Assembly (NCBI RefSeq): GCF_900111555.1
Contig: NZ_FOHZ01000013.1
Span: 34,822 to 98,821, forward strand
Length of the DNA: 64,000 bases
Source: Marinobacter segnicrescens
GTDB taxonomy: Bacteria > Pseudomonadota > Gammaproteobacteria > Pseudomonadales > Oleiphilaceae
Direction: 5' to 3'
The translations under genes and the position numbers were made by a program. Below, piece by piece: positions 9,794 through 19,873 of the stretch. The notes beneath the pieces are model-generated. The model saw nothing but the letters and a program-made list of their open reading frames with translations, was not told where the DNA came from and searched no databases. The first letter of the stretch is position 1. Each line of letters starts with the position of its first letter.

Positions 9794-12340
9794 GCCTTCG
9801 CACTCCAGGACGGTGATGCAGTCCTGGATGGCGGTCGGTGGCAGGTCCTGCTGCAGCAGGCTGTCGATGTGTCGCTGCTGGGCATGATGTTTCAGCCAGT
9901 CCGGATTCCAGGTGGAGTCCTGCTGGTCGGGGAAGATAGCCACGTAGGCGATGCCGGATTCCACCAGGTCCTGGAAGAAATGGGAGCCGAAGGACAGGTC
10001 CGGCACCATGCCATTGCCCATATCGGCGATTTCCACCAGCAGTGACACCCGGCTGATATCGGCAAAACCCACCGGAACACCCAGTTCCGGGCTGCTGGTG
10101 CCCCAGCGGCCGGGGCCGGCCAGCATCAGGTTGAAATGCTCGGGTGTCTGGCGGGCCAGCCGGCCTACCAGTTTTGCCACCTGGTGCTTGCCGTTGAGGT
10201 CGAGGGCGCTGTACTCCGCTGCCCTGACCAGGATGACGCGATGGATGGCCAGGTTGATGTTACCCCCCATGAAGCGCCCTTCACTGGCCATCAGCAAACG
10301 TCTCGGGTCCGGCCGTTCCGGCAGGGAGGCAGGCTGGCTGTCACCGATGGTAGCGAGTGGACGGCACTGGACCAGGTTGAGGCGGACCGGGACCTCGCTG
10401 TTATCCAGGTGTACCGTAAACTCGACATCCACCGGGTGTTGATAGGCCTTCTCAAGGGTCGTCAGCATGCGACGGGCCAGGTCTATGAATTCTCCCTGGC
10501 GAATCAGTGGCCTGAACGTAAGGCGCCAGACCGGTGCGCCCAGGCCCAGTTCCCGTGCTCTCTGTGAAGCTGCCCTGTCGGTTTCCCCCAGGCGTTCCAG
10601 GGGCAGGGATGGGGCTTCCCGCACCAGGGTAGTGAGGTCTGTGGTGGTCAGGCCAGGTCCGGTGACGTCCAGGGTGTCCACCAGGTGCTGGCTGAAGCGG
10701 TAGTTCTCTTCCAGGTTACGGAATGGCTGCTTGAGAGGCTGGTCGAGAGCGATGACCCAGGCGTGGTCCCCCTGGATCCGGTCCACCGCACGGGTGCCCA
10801 GTCCCATCACCAGTCGCAGCATACCCGCTTTCGGGTCCATATCCGGCGCCCACACAAAGGTGTTGCGGGATACACCCACTGCCGCGGCATCGGGCAGGTA
10901 CCAGTGGTCATGGAAGCGGCCATTGACCCGCTGGATCAGCAGGGCCATGGGCTCTTCCAGGTCTTCCAGGTCGCGGCCCCGGCGGTAGCTGAGGGCGTCC
11001 TCGCTCATGGTGGAGGCGTAGACCTGGCGAATGGCGTTTTCCAGCGCGGCAAGGCGTTGTTCGGGATCACCCTGGTTGATCAGGAACACACTCTCGTACT
11101 TGCCGGCGAAGGCATTGCCGAAGCCGTCTTCGAGCAGACTGCTGGAGCGCACCAGGATCGGGTACTGGCCGAAGTGGTCCAGGGTGCGGATCAGTTCCGG
11201 GCGTACCTCCGGCGGGAACTCTCCCTGCAGGATAGCCTTGCGCAGGGCAGGAGCCTCGTCGAAGAAGCCTTCCCGGGTCCGGTGCTTCATGACCGCAGGC
11301 CAGAGCCCGTTGTGTACCAGGAAGGCATACCAGACGTCCGACGCCAGGAACATGGAGTCGTGGGGGTCCAGTGCGCTACCCCAGGTGTCCGGATCTTCCC
11401 TGGTCAGGATCGCCCGGGCCAGCAGCATGCCTACGGCTTTGCCGCCGATAAATCCACTACCGATGGTGCGGTTATGTATGGCCGTCAGGTCATCCAGTGA
11501 CAGGTAGTCTTCCGCCAGCGCCAGGATGCGGGGGTCCCGGCTCACCAGAACCTGGAGGATGCGCTGTACCAGCGCGCGGGCGCGGTCGCTATCCGCTGCG
11601 TCACATTCCTCGGCTTCGAGGAACAGTCGGTCCCAGCCGTCCAGCAGCTGCTGGGTTGCGTGGGCCTGTTGCTCGATGGCGGCCTGCAGGCGGGTGGCGT
11701 TGCTGCTGTCGGTCACCGGAATGAACTCGCCGTCCCGGTAACGGTGGGGCAGGAACATGGTTGGCGACTGGCGCTGCCACACCTTGACCGGTTGCAGCTG
11801 CATGTCGTCATCGGCCCGATGAACGTCGATCATCACCTGGGTGGTGGCGCGGATGCGGTCGAGGGTCTGCCGCGAGTGACGCTGGGGCAGCAGCGCAAAC
11901 CATGCAACGGTATCCAGCTCGAACAGGAAGGGGCAGATCACGCGGAAGAAATAGCCCACCATGGTATCGGTGGCCCAGGCATTAAGAAGGTCGCTGAGGC
12001 AGTCGCATACGTAGAACGCGCCGCGGCCCCAGGTTTCCACCAGTTCCCAGATACGGGCGGTGAAGGATTCGAAACCGTCCCGGGCGTCCACTTCGATAAT
12101 GCGGATGCCCGGAGCGGGTGCCAGCAAGGGTTCATGCTGGCCAAAACGCAGGTAGATGATCTGGCGGCCGGCGGCGGTGGCAGACGCCACAAAGGGCGTC
12201 ACGAACCGCCGGTAGTCGTCCAGGTCGGTGACCCGCCAGACCACATTGTCACCAATCCTCAAGCCATCCAGGACCTGGTCCAGTCCTGGCAGCCCGGTGG
12301 AGATCACCGGGGTGGCCTGAGTATCGGTGACGTTGGCCAT
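9734..12340 (-). CDS. PEP/pyruvate-binding (PPDK N-domain) protein with KaiC-like N-terminal domain
   Basis: 868 residues in two parts. Residues 1-230 resemble a RecA/KaiC ATPase (STGLPGLDQVLDGLRIGDNVVWR region) but lack the Walker A GxxxxGK[ST], so this part probably does not hydrolyse ATP. Residues about 290-780 match the ATP-grasp domain of pyruvate phosphate dikinase/PEP synthase, with VRSSSLLEDGFGNAFAGKYE as the signature. The central phosphohistidine and C-terminal PEP barrel of PPDK are absent, so it is not a complete dikinase and the reaction is unknown. It starts 2 nt after the gdhA stop and is surely cotranscribed with it, hinting at a link between carbon and nitrogen metabolism. 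Confidence 0.83.
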   Translation of the reverse strand: MANVTDTQATPVISTGLPGLDQVLDGLRIGDNVVWRVTDLDDYRRFVTPFVASATAAGRQIIYLRFGQHEPLLAPAPGIRIIEVDARDGFESFTARIWELVETWGRGAFYVCDCLSDLLNAWATDTMVGYFFRVICPFLFELDTVAWFALLPQRHSRQTLDRIRATTQVMIDVHRADDDMQLQPVKVWQRQSPTMFLPHRYRDGEFIPVTDSSNATRLQAAIEQQAHATQQLLDGWDRLFLEAEECDAADSDRARALVQRILQVLVSRDPRILALAEDYLSLDDLTAIHNRTIGSGFIGGKAVGMLLARAILTREDPDTWGSALDPHDSMFLASDVWYAFLVHNGLWPAVMKHRTREGFFDEAPALRKAILQGEFPPEVRPELIRTLDHFGQYPILVRSSSLLEDGFGNAFAGKYESVFLINQGDPEQRLAALENAIRQVYASTMSEDALSYRRGRDLEDLEEPMALLIQRVNGRFHDHWYLPDAAAVGVSRNTFVWAPDMDPKAGMLRLVMGLGTRAVDRIQGDHAWVIALDQPLKQPFRNLEENYRFSQHLVDTLDVTGPGLTTTDLTTLVREAPSLPLERLGETDRAASQRARELGLGAPVWRLTFRPLIRQGEFIDLARRMLTTLEKAYQHPVDVEFTVHLDNSEVPVRLNLVQCRPLATIGDSQPASLPERPDPRRLLMASEGRFMGGNINLAIHRVILVRAAEYSALDLNGKHQVAKLVGRLARQTPEHFNLMLAGPGRWGTSSPELGVPVGFADISRVSLLVEIADMGNGMVPDLSFGSHFFQDLVESGIAYVAIFPDQQDSTWNPDWLKHHAQQRHIDSLLQQDLPPTAIQDCITVLECEGSPLRVLADVTRQRLLAGHF

Positions 12341-12342
12341 GA

Positions 12343-13731
<1,389 letters not shown>

Positions 13732-13773
13732 TTATGGGAACCAGCTATTGCACCATGATAGGGCGATTTTGGC

Positions 13774-13788
13774 AATCAATGATTGATT
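13774..13788. repeat. Palindrome AATCAA-TGA-TTGATT upstream of gdhA
   Basis: A perfect 6-bp inverted repeat with a 3-nt spacer, 82-96 bp upstream of the gdhA ATG and about 92-106 bp upstream of the divergent CbiM-like gene. It could be an operator for either. It is not an FNR/Anr box, whose half sites run in the opposite order. Confidence 0.35.
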
Positions 13789-13879
13789 CAAGTCAGCGTT
13801 CGCTTTCTTCTCCAGCCCGGTTCTGGCAGCATCCTGCCGGCTTTTCGGTAACCTGATCCCATCCGCGTGAGGCCCGTTT

Positions 13880-14539
13880 ATGGGACTGACAGACAACCTT
13901 TTTCCCGCCTGGTTACTGCTGGTCACAGCGGTGATGTTCGCCGGTATCCTGGTGCGGGCAGTCCGTCAGACCGACTGGCAGTGGCTTCGCTCGGAACAGC
14001 GTCTCCAGCATTGTCTGTTCGGTGCGGCCGTGGTGCTGGGCTTCCTCTGGCAACTGCGGGCCGGGCTGTCGCCAGGTCTGAGCATCCATATTTTTGGCAT
14101 GACCGCCGTGACCCTGATGCTGGGATGGCGGCTGGCCGTGTTCAGCGGCCTGTTGGCGTCGGTGATCGTGGTGATCACCGGGCGGGAGCCGGCCAGTCTG
14201 TTTGCCGTCAATGGCCTGATTACGGTCATGGTGCCAGCACTGGTGACCCATGCCATCATGCGCTGGGAGCGACGGCGCAATTTCCGTAACTTCTTCGCCT
14301 ATATTTTCTTCTGCGGGTTCTTCGGTGCGGGTGCCTCAGTGCTGGCGGCGGGCATGACCATGGTGGTCCTGCTGTGGCTGACCGGCGTGTACGACTGGTA
14401 CCACCTGCAGCATGACTATGTGCGTTACCTGCCGCTGTTTTTGCTGCCGGAGGGGTTCGTCAACGGTGTGGTGGTGACCGGCCTGATGGTCTTCCATCCG
14501 GAATTACTGACTACCCTGGACGAACGCCGGTACCGTTAG
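13880..14539 (+). CDS. CbiM-like energy-coupling-factor permease homologue
   Basis: 219-residue integral membrane protein with about six helices. The SIHIFGMTAVTLMLGWRLAV segment near residue 73 matches the core of CbiM/NikM S-components of cobalt/nickel ECF transporters. The N-terminal MHIPDG metal-binding start of true CbiM is missing, and no CbiN, CbiQ or CbiO gene is next to it. Orphan members like this are common in Pseudomonas-type genomes and their substrate is unproven. GAGG precedes ATG 13880. The final 36 nt overlap the convergent GGDEF-EAL gene. Confidence 0.75.
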   Translation: MGLTDNLFPAWLLLVTAVMFAGILVRAVRQTDWQWLRSEQRLQHCLFGAAVVLGFLWQLRAGLSPGLSIHIFGMTAVTLMLGWRLAVFSGLLASVIVVITGREPASLFAVNGLITVMVPALVTHAIMRWERRRNFRNFFAYIFFCGFFGAGASVLAAGMTMVVLLWLTGVYDWYHLQHDYVRYLPLFLLPEGFVNGVVVTGLMVFHPELLTTLDERRYR

Positions 14540-16606
14540 CGGGTTCCTGGCCTGCCACTGGCGCACCCACTGGGCAGTTTTCTCCGCCGGCATGGGCCGC
14601 GCCACGCCAAAGCCCTGGATCTGGTCGCAGCCCAGCGTGGCGAGCACTTCCCCATGGCGATCGGTTTCCACGCCTTCGGCCAGTACCGTGCGATTGAAGC
14701 GCTGGGCCATGTAGATCACGCTCTCCACAATGGCCCGGTCGCTGTCATCTTCCAGCATGCGAAGGGTGAAACTCTTGTCAATCTTTATGACGTCGACGGG
14801 CAGGCTGCGGAAGTAGCTCAGTGAGGAAAACCCGGTGCCGAAATCGTCCAGGGCAATCTGCACGCCCAGGTCACGGCACTCGTGAATTACCTGGCTGGCC
14901 CGCTGCATGTCATCCAGGGCGGTGGATTCAAGGATTTCGAGGGTGATCAGTGCCGGATCCAGCCCCGGATGATCTCTCAGATACCGCCCCAGGAACCGGG
15001 AAAACCCCGGTGCCAGCAGGTGCGCGGCGCTGATATTGATGCTCATCCCCAGGGGCAGCCCCGCCTTTGACCACTCAGCCTGCTGGGCCAGGGCGTGCCT
15101 TAGCACCCATTGACCGAAGCGCTCTTCCAGGTGACTGCCCTCGATGTAGGGGAGGAACTGGCCTGGTGCCAGCAGGCCCTTGTCAGGGTGTTGCCAGCGT
15201 ACCAGGGCTTCCACCCCGATGACGGCAGAATCACGCAGCTGGATCTGTGGCTGGTAATGAAGTTCGAATTCGTCCTCCCGGATAGCCCTGGCCAGTTCGG
15301 TGATCTGCTGGCGCCGTTGCTGGAGGTTTTCATCCAGTGTGGGGTCGAAGAAGTGGTAGTTGTTACGACCCTTTTCCTTCGCGGAGTACAGGGCCTGGTC
15401 CGCATGGCGCACCAGTCGTTCGCCGTCAGAGCTGTCATTGGGGTAAACCGTGATGCCCATACTGCCGGTGATGTTGGCGGTTGTGGGGCCGACAGACAGG
15501 GGCTGGCGAACCGCATTGAGGATGCGCTGGTAGACCCGCTCATCATCCACGTTGCGTAGCAGAAGTACAAATTCGTCACCACCCACCCGGGCAACGGTGT
15601 CATCGCTGCGCACCGCCAGTCGCAAACGGTTGGCGATGGTGACCAGGGCTCGATCCCCCAGGCCCTGGCCTACCTGGTTGTTGATGGCCTTGAAGCCGTC
15701 CAGGTCCAGGTAGCAGACTGCAAGGGGCTGCTGGCTCAGGTCACTGTGGTCCATTTCCCGCTTCAGACGGGTGACCATCAGCTGGCGGTTGGGCAGGCCG
15801 GTGAGGTCGTCGTAGTGGGCGGCCCGCTCCAGTTCCTCGGCGTGGTTCTTGAGGGCAGTGATATCCGAGAAGCTGGCGACGTAATAATGTTCTCCCGGCT
15901 CATCGAGCTGTACCCGGGTGATGGACAGGAATTCCGGGTATTCCTCGCCATTCTTGCGCCGGTTCCAGATCTCACCTCGCCAGAAGTTCTGCTCATGAAG
16001 GGCCCGCCAAAGGGAGTGGTAAAATTCCGGCCCCTGGTGGCCAGAACTGAGCATGTTGGGGTTATTGCCGATGGCTTCTTCCCGGGTGTAACCGGTGATG
16101 CTGGTAAAGGCCGGGTTGACGTCGATAATCCGGTTATCGGCATCGGAGATGATAATCGCATCCTGGCTGCGCTCGAACACACTGGAGGTGATCTTGAGGC
16201 GGCGTTCCAGTTCCTTGCGCTGGGTGACGTCAATCAATACCGCCATGAACCCGCCATTCCCGGAGGTGCCGGGTGAGATCGGATTGCATACGGCCCGCAG
16301 CCAGAGGGTGGTACCATTCCTGCGATAGGCGAGTATGTCCTTGTCGAAACCCTTGCCGGACTCCACGGCCTGGCGAATGGCGTTTTCAGTGTTGGTGTCC
16401 GTGTCGGGACCGGTCAGGAACTCACCGGTACGATGACCGCGGATTTCGTCCAGCCGGAAACCGGTCAGCTGCTCAAAGGCGCGGTTGACCCAGCGGATCC
16501 GCCGTTGCGTATCAGTAATCACCACGCCATTGCTGGTCTGGTATGCGACTTCTGCCAGTAGTGCAGTCAGGTCGTCGTTGTGGTGATTGGCAGGTGTGTC
16601 GTCCAT
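14504..16606 (-). CDS. PAS-PAS-GGDEF-EAL cyclic di-GMP signalling protein
   Basis: 700 residues from ATG 16606. Two PAS/PAC units (about residues 15-130 and 135-255) precede a GGDEF domain (about 265-420) with intact RVGGDEF, and an EAL domain (about 435-690) with EALVRW, ISAAHL, DDFGTGFSSL and the later AEGVET. Both cyclase and phosphodiesterase sites look complete, so net activity cannot be predicted. No membrane segment or signal peptide. The longer start at 16675 has no ribosome site and a TATACA-like -10 lies between the two starts, so I prefer 16606, although its GGAG is unusually close to the ATG. Confidence 0.9.
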   Translation of the reverse strand: MDDTPANHHNDDLTALLAEVAYQTSNGVVITDTQRRIRWVNRAFEQLTGFRLDEIRGHRTGEFLTGPDTDTNTENAIRQAVESGKGFDKDILAYRRNGTTLWLRAVCNPISPGTSGNGGFMAVLIDVTQRKELERRLKITSSVFERSQDAIIISDADNRIIDVNPAFTSITGYTREEAIGNNPNMLSSGHQGPEFYHSLWRALHEQNFWRGEIWNRRKNGEEYPEFLSITRVQLDEPGEHYYVASFSDITALKNHAEELERAAHYDDLTGLPNRQLMVTRLKREMDHSDLSQQPLAVCYLDLDGFKAINNQVGQGLGDRALVTIANRLRLAVRSDDTVARVGGDEFVLLLRNVDDERVYQRILNAVRQPLSVGPTTANITGSMGITVYPNDSSDGERLVRHADQALYSAKEKGRNNYHFFDPTLDENLQQRRQQITELARAIREDEFELHYQPQIQLRDSAVIGVEALVRWQHPDKGLLAPGQFLPYIEGSHLEERFGQWVLRHALAQQAEWSKAGLPLGMSINISAAHLLAPGFSRFLGRYLRDHPGLDPALITLEILESTALDDMQRASQVIHECRDLGVQIALDDFGTGFSSLSYFRSLPVDVIKIDKSFTLRMLEDDSDRAIVESVIYMAQRFNRTVLAEGVETDRHGEVLATLGCDQIQGFGVARPMPAEKTAQWVRQWQARNPLTVPAFVQGSQ

Positions 16607-16750
16607 ACTCCGGGCTCGGGCTGTATACAATGAAAAGAAATGCTGCCCTGCGACCAGTATAGACTTCCGTGGCATTACGAGTAGTTAGCTGATTATGATC
16701 AAGGTGCCAAACCAAAACAATGACAGATACAGTAAAGAGGTAAAAAGACC

Positions 16751-17806
16751 ATGTCAGACGTAAAGGGCTATGCCGCCACCTCGGAGCTCTCCGGGCTCGC
16801 CCCCTTCAGTTTCCAGCGCCGCACTCCCCGTGCCGACGACGTCTCCATCGACATTCTTTATTGCGGTGTCTGCCACACCGATATCCACTTCGCCGAGAAC
16901 GACTGGGGGCGCACCAATTACCCGGTCGTTCCAGGGCACGAGATTATCGGTCGAGTGACTGCGGTTGGAAATGATGTGAATCAATTCACAGTCGGAGAGT
17001 TGGTCGGAGTTGGCTGTATGGTGGATTCCTGCCGTTCCTGTCCCTCCTGTGAACAGGGTCTGGAGCAATATTGCCGGGAAGGCATGACCCCCACCTATAA
17101 CGGTGAGGACCGTATTGACCGACTGCGCACCTACGGTGGCTACTCCGAGCGCATCGTGGTCAGCGAGCGCTTTGTGGTACGGGTGCCGGACAAGCTGGAC
17201 CCCGCCGCAGCGGCGCCAATCCTGTGTGCCGGCATCACCACCTATTCGCCCCTGAAACACTTCGGCGTGGGCAAGGGGCACAAAGTGGGGGTCCTGGGTA
17301 TGGGCGGTCTCGGTCATATGGGCGTCAAGTTTGCCCGGGCACTGGGGGCCGAGGTCACCATCTTTACCCGCTCCGAAGCCAAGGTGGCCGAAGCGAAGAA
17401 GCAGGGCGCCGACCACGTCATCATCTCTACCGATCCGGAGCAGATGGCCGCCGCTACCGAGAGCTTTGACTTCCTGCTGGATACCATTCCGGTCCACCAT
17501 GACCTGAACCCGTATCTGTCTACCCTGAAGGTGAACGGCAGTCATATCCTGGTGGGCATGATCGAGCCCATTGAACCGACGGTGCATTCCCGCAACCTGA
17601 TCGGCAAGCGTCGCATCCTGACCGGGTCATTGATCGGGGGCATGCCCGAAACCCAGGAAGTACTGGATTTCTGCGCCGAGCACGATATCAGTTGTGATAT
17701 CGAGATGCTGGACATTCACAACATCAATGAAGCCTATGAACGCATGAAAAAAGGTGACGTGAAGTACCGCTTCGTGATCGACATGAAATCCCTCAAGAGC
17801 GCCTGA
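16751..17806 (+). CDS. Zinc-dependent NAD(P) alcohol dehydrogenase (YahK/cinnamyl-ADH type)
   Basis: 351-residue medium-chain dehydrogenase/reductase, expected to reduce aldehydes with NADPH. Catalytic zinc ligands: YCGVCHTDIH near residue 40 and GHEIIG near 65. The structural zinc loop has C-x2-C-x2-C-x7-C spacing (SCRSCPSCEQGLEQYC). The nucleotide fold is VGVLGMGGLGHMGVKFARALGA near residue 180. This matches the YahK/AdhC/CAD subgroup. GAGG lies upstream of ATG 16751. It is monocistronic, divergent from the GGDEF-EAL gene, so both promoters must lie in the 144-nt gap. Confidence 0.93.
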   Translation: MSDVKGYAATSELSGLAPFSFQRRTPRADDVSIDILYCGVCHTDIHFAENDWGRTNYPVVPGHEIIGRVTAVGNDVNQFTVGELVGVGCMVDSCRSCPSCEQGLEQYCREGMTPTYNGEDRIDRLRTYGGYSERIVVSERFVVRVPDKLDPAAAAPILCAGITTYSPLKHFGVGKGHKVGVLGMGGLGHMGVKFARALGAEVTIFTRSEAKVAEAKKQGADHVIISTDPEQMAAATESFDFLLDTIPVHHDLNPYLSTLKVNGSHILVGMIEPIEPTVHSRNLIGKRRILTGSLIGGMPETQEVLDFCAEHDISCDIEMLDIHNINEAYERMKKGDVKYRFVIDMKSLKSA

Positions 17807-17870
17807 CCAAACGGGATGCCAGGTGTCCGGGCGATCGCGGCGGTATGATTTTCTGCTGACCGGACACTGT

Positions 17871-18401
17871 TTATTCCCGCCAGCGGGAGTGCTTGCCCAG
17901 CTTGCGCTGCAGGGTTCTGCGGTGCATGTTCAGGGCACGGGCGGTGGCGGAGATGTTACCGTCATTTTCCGCCAGCACCCGCTGGATATGTTCCCATTCC
18001 AGTTCCTCCACGGATGGAGGCTGGCTCCGCAGTGCGGGCTCGTGGTTGTCCGGTTCGAACCCGTCGATGATCTGGTCCGCAGTCACCGGTTTGCACAGGT
18101 AGTTCACCGCGCCCTTGCGCATGGCCTCCACGGCGGTGGCAATGCTGCCATAGCCAGTGAGAATCAGCACTTCCAGCCCGGGCTGCTTCGCCAGTAATTC
18201 CGGCAGCAGTTGAAGCCCGCTTTCGCCGGCCAGGTTCAGGTCAAGCACACAGCGACGGGCGTCACTGGCGTTCAGCTGACTCAGCGCTGCTTCCGGGTCG
18301 TTGGCCTGAACGCAGTCGATGCCCCGGCGTCCCAGGGACCGGGCCAGGGTGGCCGCAAAGGTTTTATCGTCGTCGATGAGCAGCCAGGGTGTGTCACTCA
18401 T
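17871..18401 (-). CDS. RegA/PrrA/RoxR-type response regulator
   Basis: 176 residues: receiver domain (about 5-120, acidic pocket DDD, phospho-Asp in VLDLNLAGESG, then TGYGS and K in LCKPV) and a short Fis-type helix-turn-helix at the C-terminus (DGNISATARALNMHRRTLQRKL). This compact layout and the HTH wording are hallmarks of the RegA/PrrA/ActR/RoxR redox regulators. ATG 18401 has a strong GAGGAGG and overlaps the kinase stop by 8 nt (ATGAGTGA), so kinase and regulator are coupled. RegA family members control respiration, photosynthesis or cyanide-insensitive oxidases depending on host; targets here are unknown. Confidence 0.9.
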   Translation of the reverse strand: MSDTPWLLIDDDKTFAATLARSLGRRGIDCVQANDPEAALSQLNASDARRCVLDLNLAGESGLQLLPELLAKQPGLEVLILTGYGSIATAVEAMRKGAVNYLCKPVTADQIIDGFEPDNHEPALRSQPPSVEELEWEHIQRVLAENDGNISATARALNMHRRTLQRKLGKHSRWRE

Positions 18402-19650
18402 GGGCAGCCTCCTCTGAAACAGCCGGCAGTTCAATGGTCATTGTGGTGCCACGTTCAGGACCTTCGGTGCGAGCCTCGGCACTGAGTCGGCCGCCGAGTC
18501 GCTGGATGGTGGCATTGGACAGGAACAGGCCGACGCCCAGCCCCTGCTCAGAGCGCACCGGATGTTGCCCCGGAAGGGTGTCCTCAATACCGGCGCCGCG
18601 GTCAATGATGGTCAGGCGCGCGCGATTGTCCTCGACGCTGGTGCCCACCTCTATACCCTCAGGGCTTGCTCGCAGGGCATTAGCTATCAGGTTGAGTACC
18701 GCCTGGTCCAGGGTGGCGTCCACCCGGACTGCCGCTTCGGGCGGGTTCTGTGGCCACTGGATTCGGGCGCCCGGCCACAGCAGGGTGGCGGATTCCCGCA
18801 GCCTTTGTTGCCACCGGGCCAGGGGCAGGGTTTCGGTGGCTGCCTCCCGTGCCCTGACAGCGGCTTCTGTCATGGTCTGTAGTTGCTCACGGCACAGACC
18901 CAGTTGCTGGTCCAGCAGTTCCAGGTCTTCGCGGAAGGCGGTGCACTCGGGTGCCAGTTTCAGGTCGTCCACCACCAGTGTCATGGTATTCAGGGGGGTG
19001 CCGAGCCGGTGGGCCACGTTGGCGGCTGACAGGCCCAGGGCAATGACCTGCTCGTCCCGGAGGCGCTCCTCACGGCTTCGGGCCAGGGCCTGCTGCTGTT
19101 CCCTTAGCTGGCTTGCCAGCGACCCTACGACCACCAGCATGATGGCTGCGGTCAGGGCAAAGGTGCCCCACATGCCCATCAGGTGCAGCTGCATATAGGC
19201 TGCCCGGGTCAGGTCGGCCGGCGGCGGTACCGGGTAAAGCATCAACAGGGTATAGACGGTAATGGCCAGCAGTGTAATCACCAGGCTGTGACGAAGCGGA
19301 ATCAGGACCAGGCCGGTGGCCAGGGGCAGCAGTAACAGGGAGACCAGCGGGTTTGTGGAGCCGCCGGTCAGTGCCAGCCAGATACCCAGCGCGACCAGGT
19401 CTGCCGCCAGCGAGAAGGTGACCGGTAACGCCAGTCTTGGCGGATGACGGGTCATCCATAGCCAGCTCGCCGCTGCAAACAGTGCGTGGGCTATAGTAAC
19501 CAGCAAGGGTGCGGGTCCGGCCAGGGGGGGCGCCAGGAACCACAGCGTGGCCAGCGCAAGCCACTCCATGGTTACCATGGAGAGACGCATCAGTAACAGG
19601 TAGCGGGCAGACTGGCGGAATCCTGCCTGGGAAATGGTGTGCAGTTTCAT
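18394..19650 (-). CDS. RegB/PrrB/RoxS-type redox sensor histidine kinase
   Basis: About 418 residues: six membrane helices, then a kinase core. Two RegB-specific features are visible. GGSTNPL in the membrane region corresponds to the quinone-binding GGxxNPF of RegB. A cysteine (GLCREQ) lies 39 residues after the H-box histidine, close to the redox-active Cys265/His225 spacing of Rhodobacter RegB. The H-box is AHRLGTPLNT; N-box LNLIANAL and G-box DRGAGI/GLGVGLF are present. ATG 19650 is preceded by a perfect TATAAT at about 8 nt, which would make that transcript nearly leaderless. ATG 19692 with GAGG upstream is an equally serious alternative start. Confidence 0.88.
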   Translation of the reverse strand: MKLHTISQAGFRQSARYLLLMRLSMVTMEWLALATLWFLAPPLAGPAPLLVTIAHALFAAASWLWMTRHPPRLALPVTFSLAADLVALGIWLALTGGSTNPLVSLLLLPLATGLVLIPLRHSLVITLLAITVYTLLMLYPVPPPADLTRAAYMQLHLMGMWGTFALTAAIMLVVVGSLASQLREQQQALARSREERLRDEQVIALGLSAANVAHRLGTPLNTMTLVVDDLKLAPECTAFREDLELLDQQLGLCREQLQTMTEAAVRAREAATETLPLARWQQRLRESATLLWPGARIQWPQNPPEAAVRVDATLDQAVLNLIANALRASPEGIEVGTSVEDNRARLTIIDRGAGIEDTLPGQHPVRSEQGLGVGLFLSNATIQRLGGRLSAEARTEGPERGTTMTIELPAVSEEAAHE

Positions 19651-19873
19651 GGCGAGATTATAGTGCGCTCCTGGGAGGGTATGCCGCGACATTCTGCCTC
19701 AGTAGCACCGCATTATCCTCCATTCGTGCTTGCGGGTATCAGCGGAGTCGTCCGGAATTGATCGGCATCAGGCTGCAGGCGGTGGTTGCTGTATACCGGA
19801 CTATACTGACATGTCACCATATATCTCATAAGGTTATAACGTAAATGAATGGTCGCGCTGTGGGGTTCGGGTG

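Noticed and set aside
17823..17867. GTGTCCGG/CCGGACAC inverted repeat between the alcohol dehydrogenase and RegA genes as a terminator
   Set aside because: 29-nt loop and no U-tract on either strand; too weak to call.
18050..18062. tRNA T-loop-like GGTTCGAACCC
   Set aside because: Lies inside the RegA-type response regulator gene and no cloverleaf can be formed around it.
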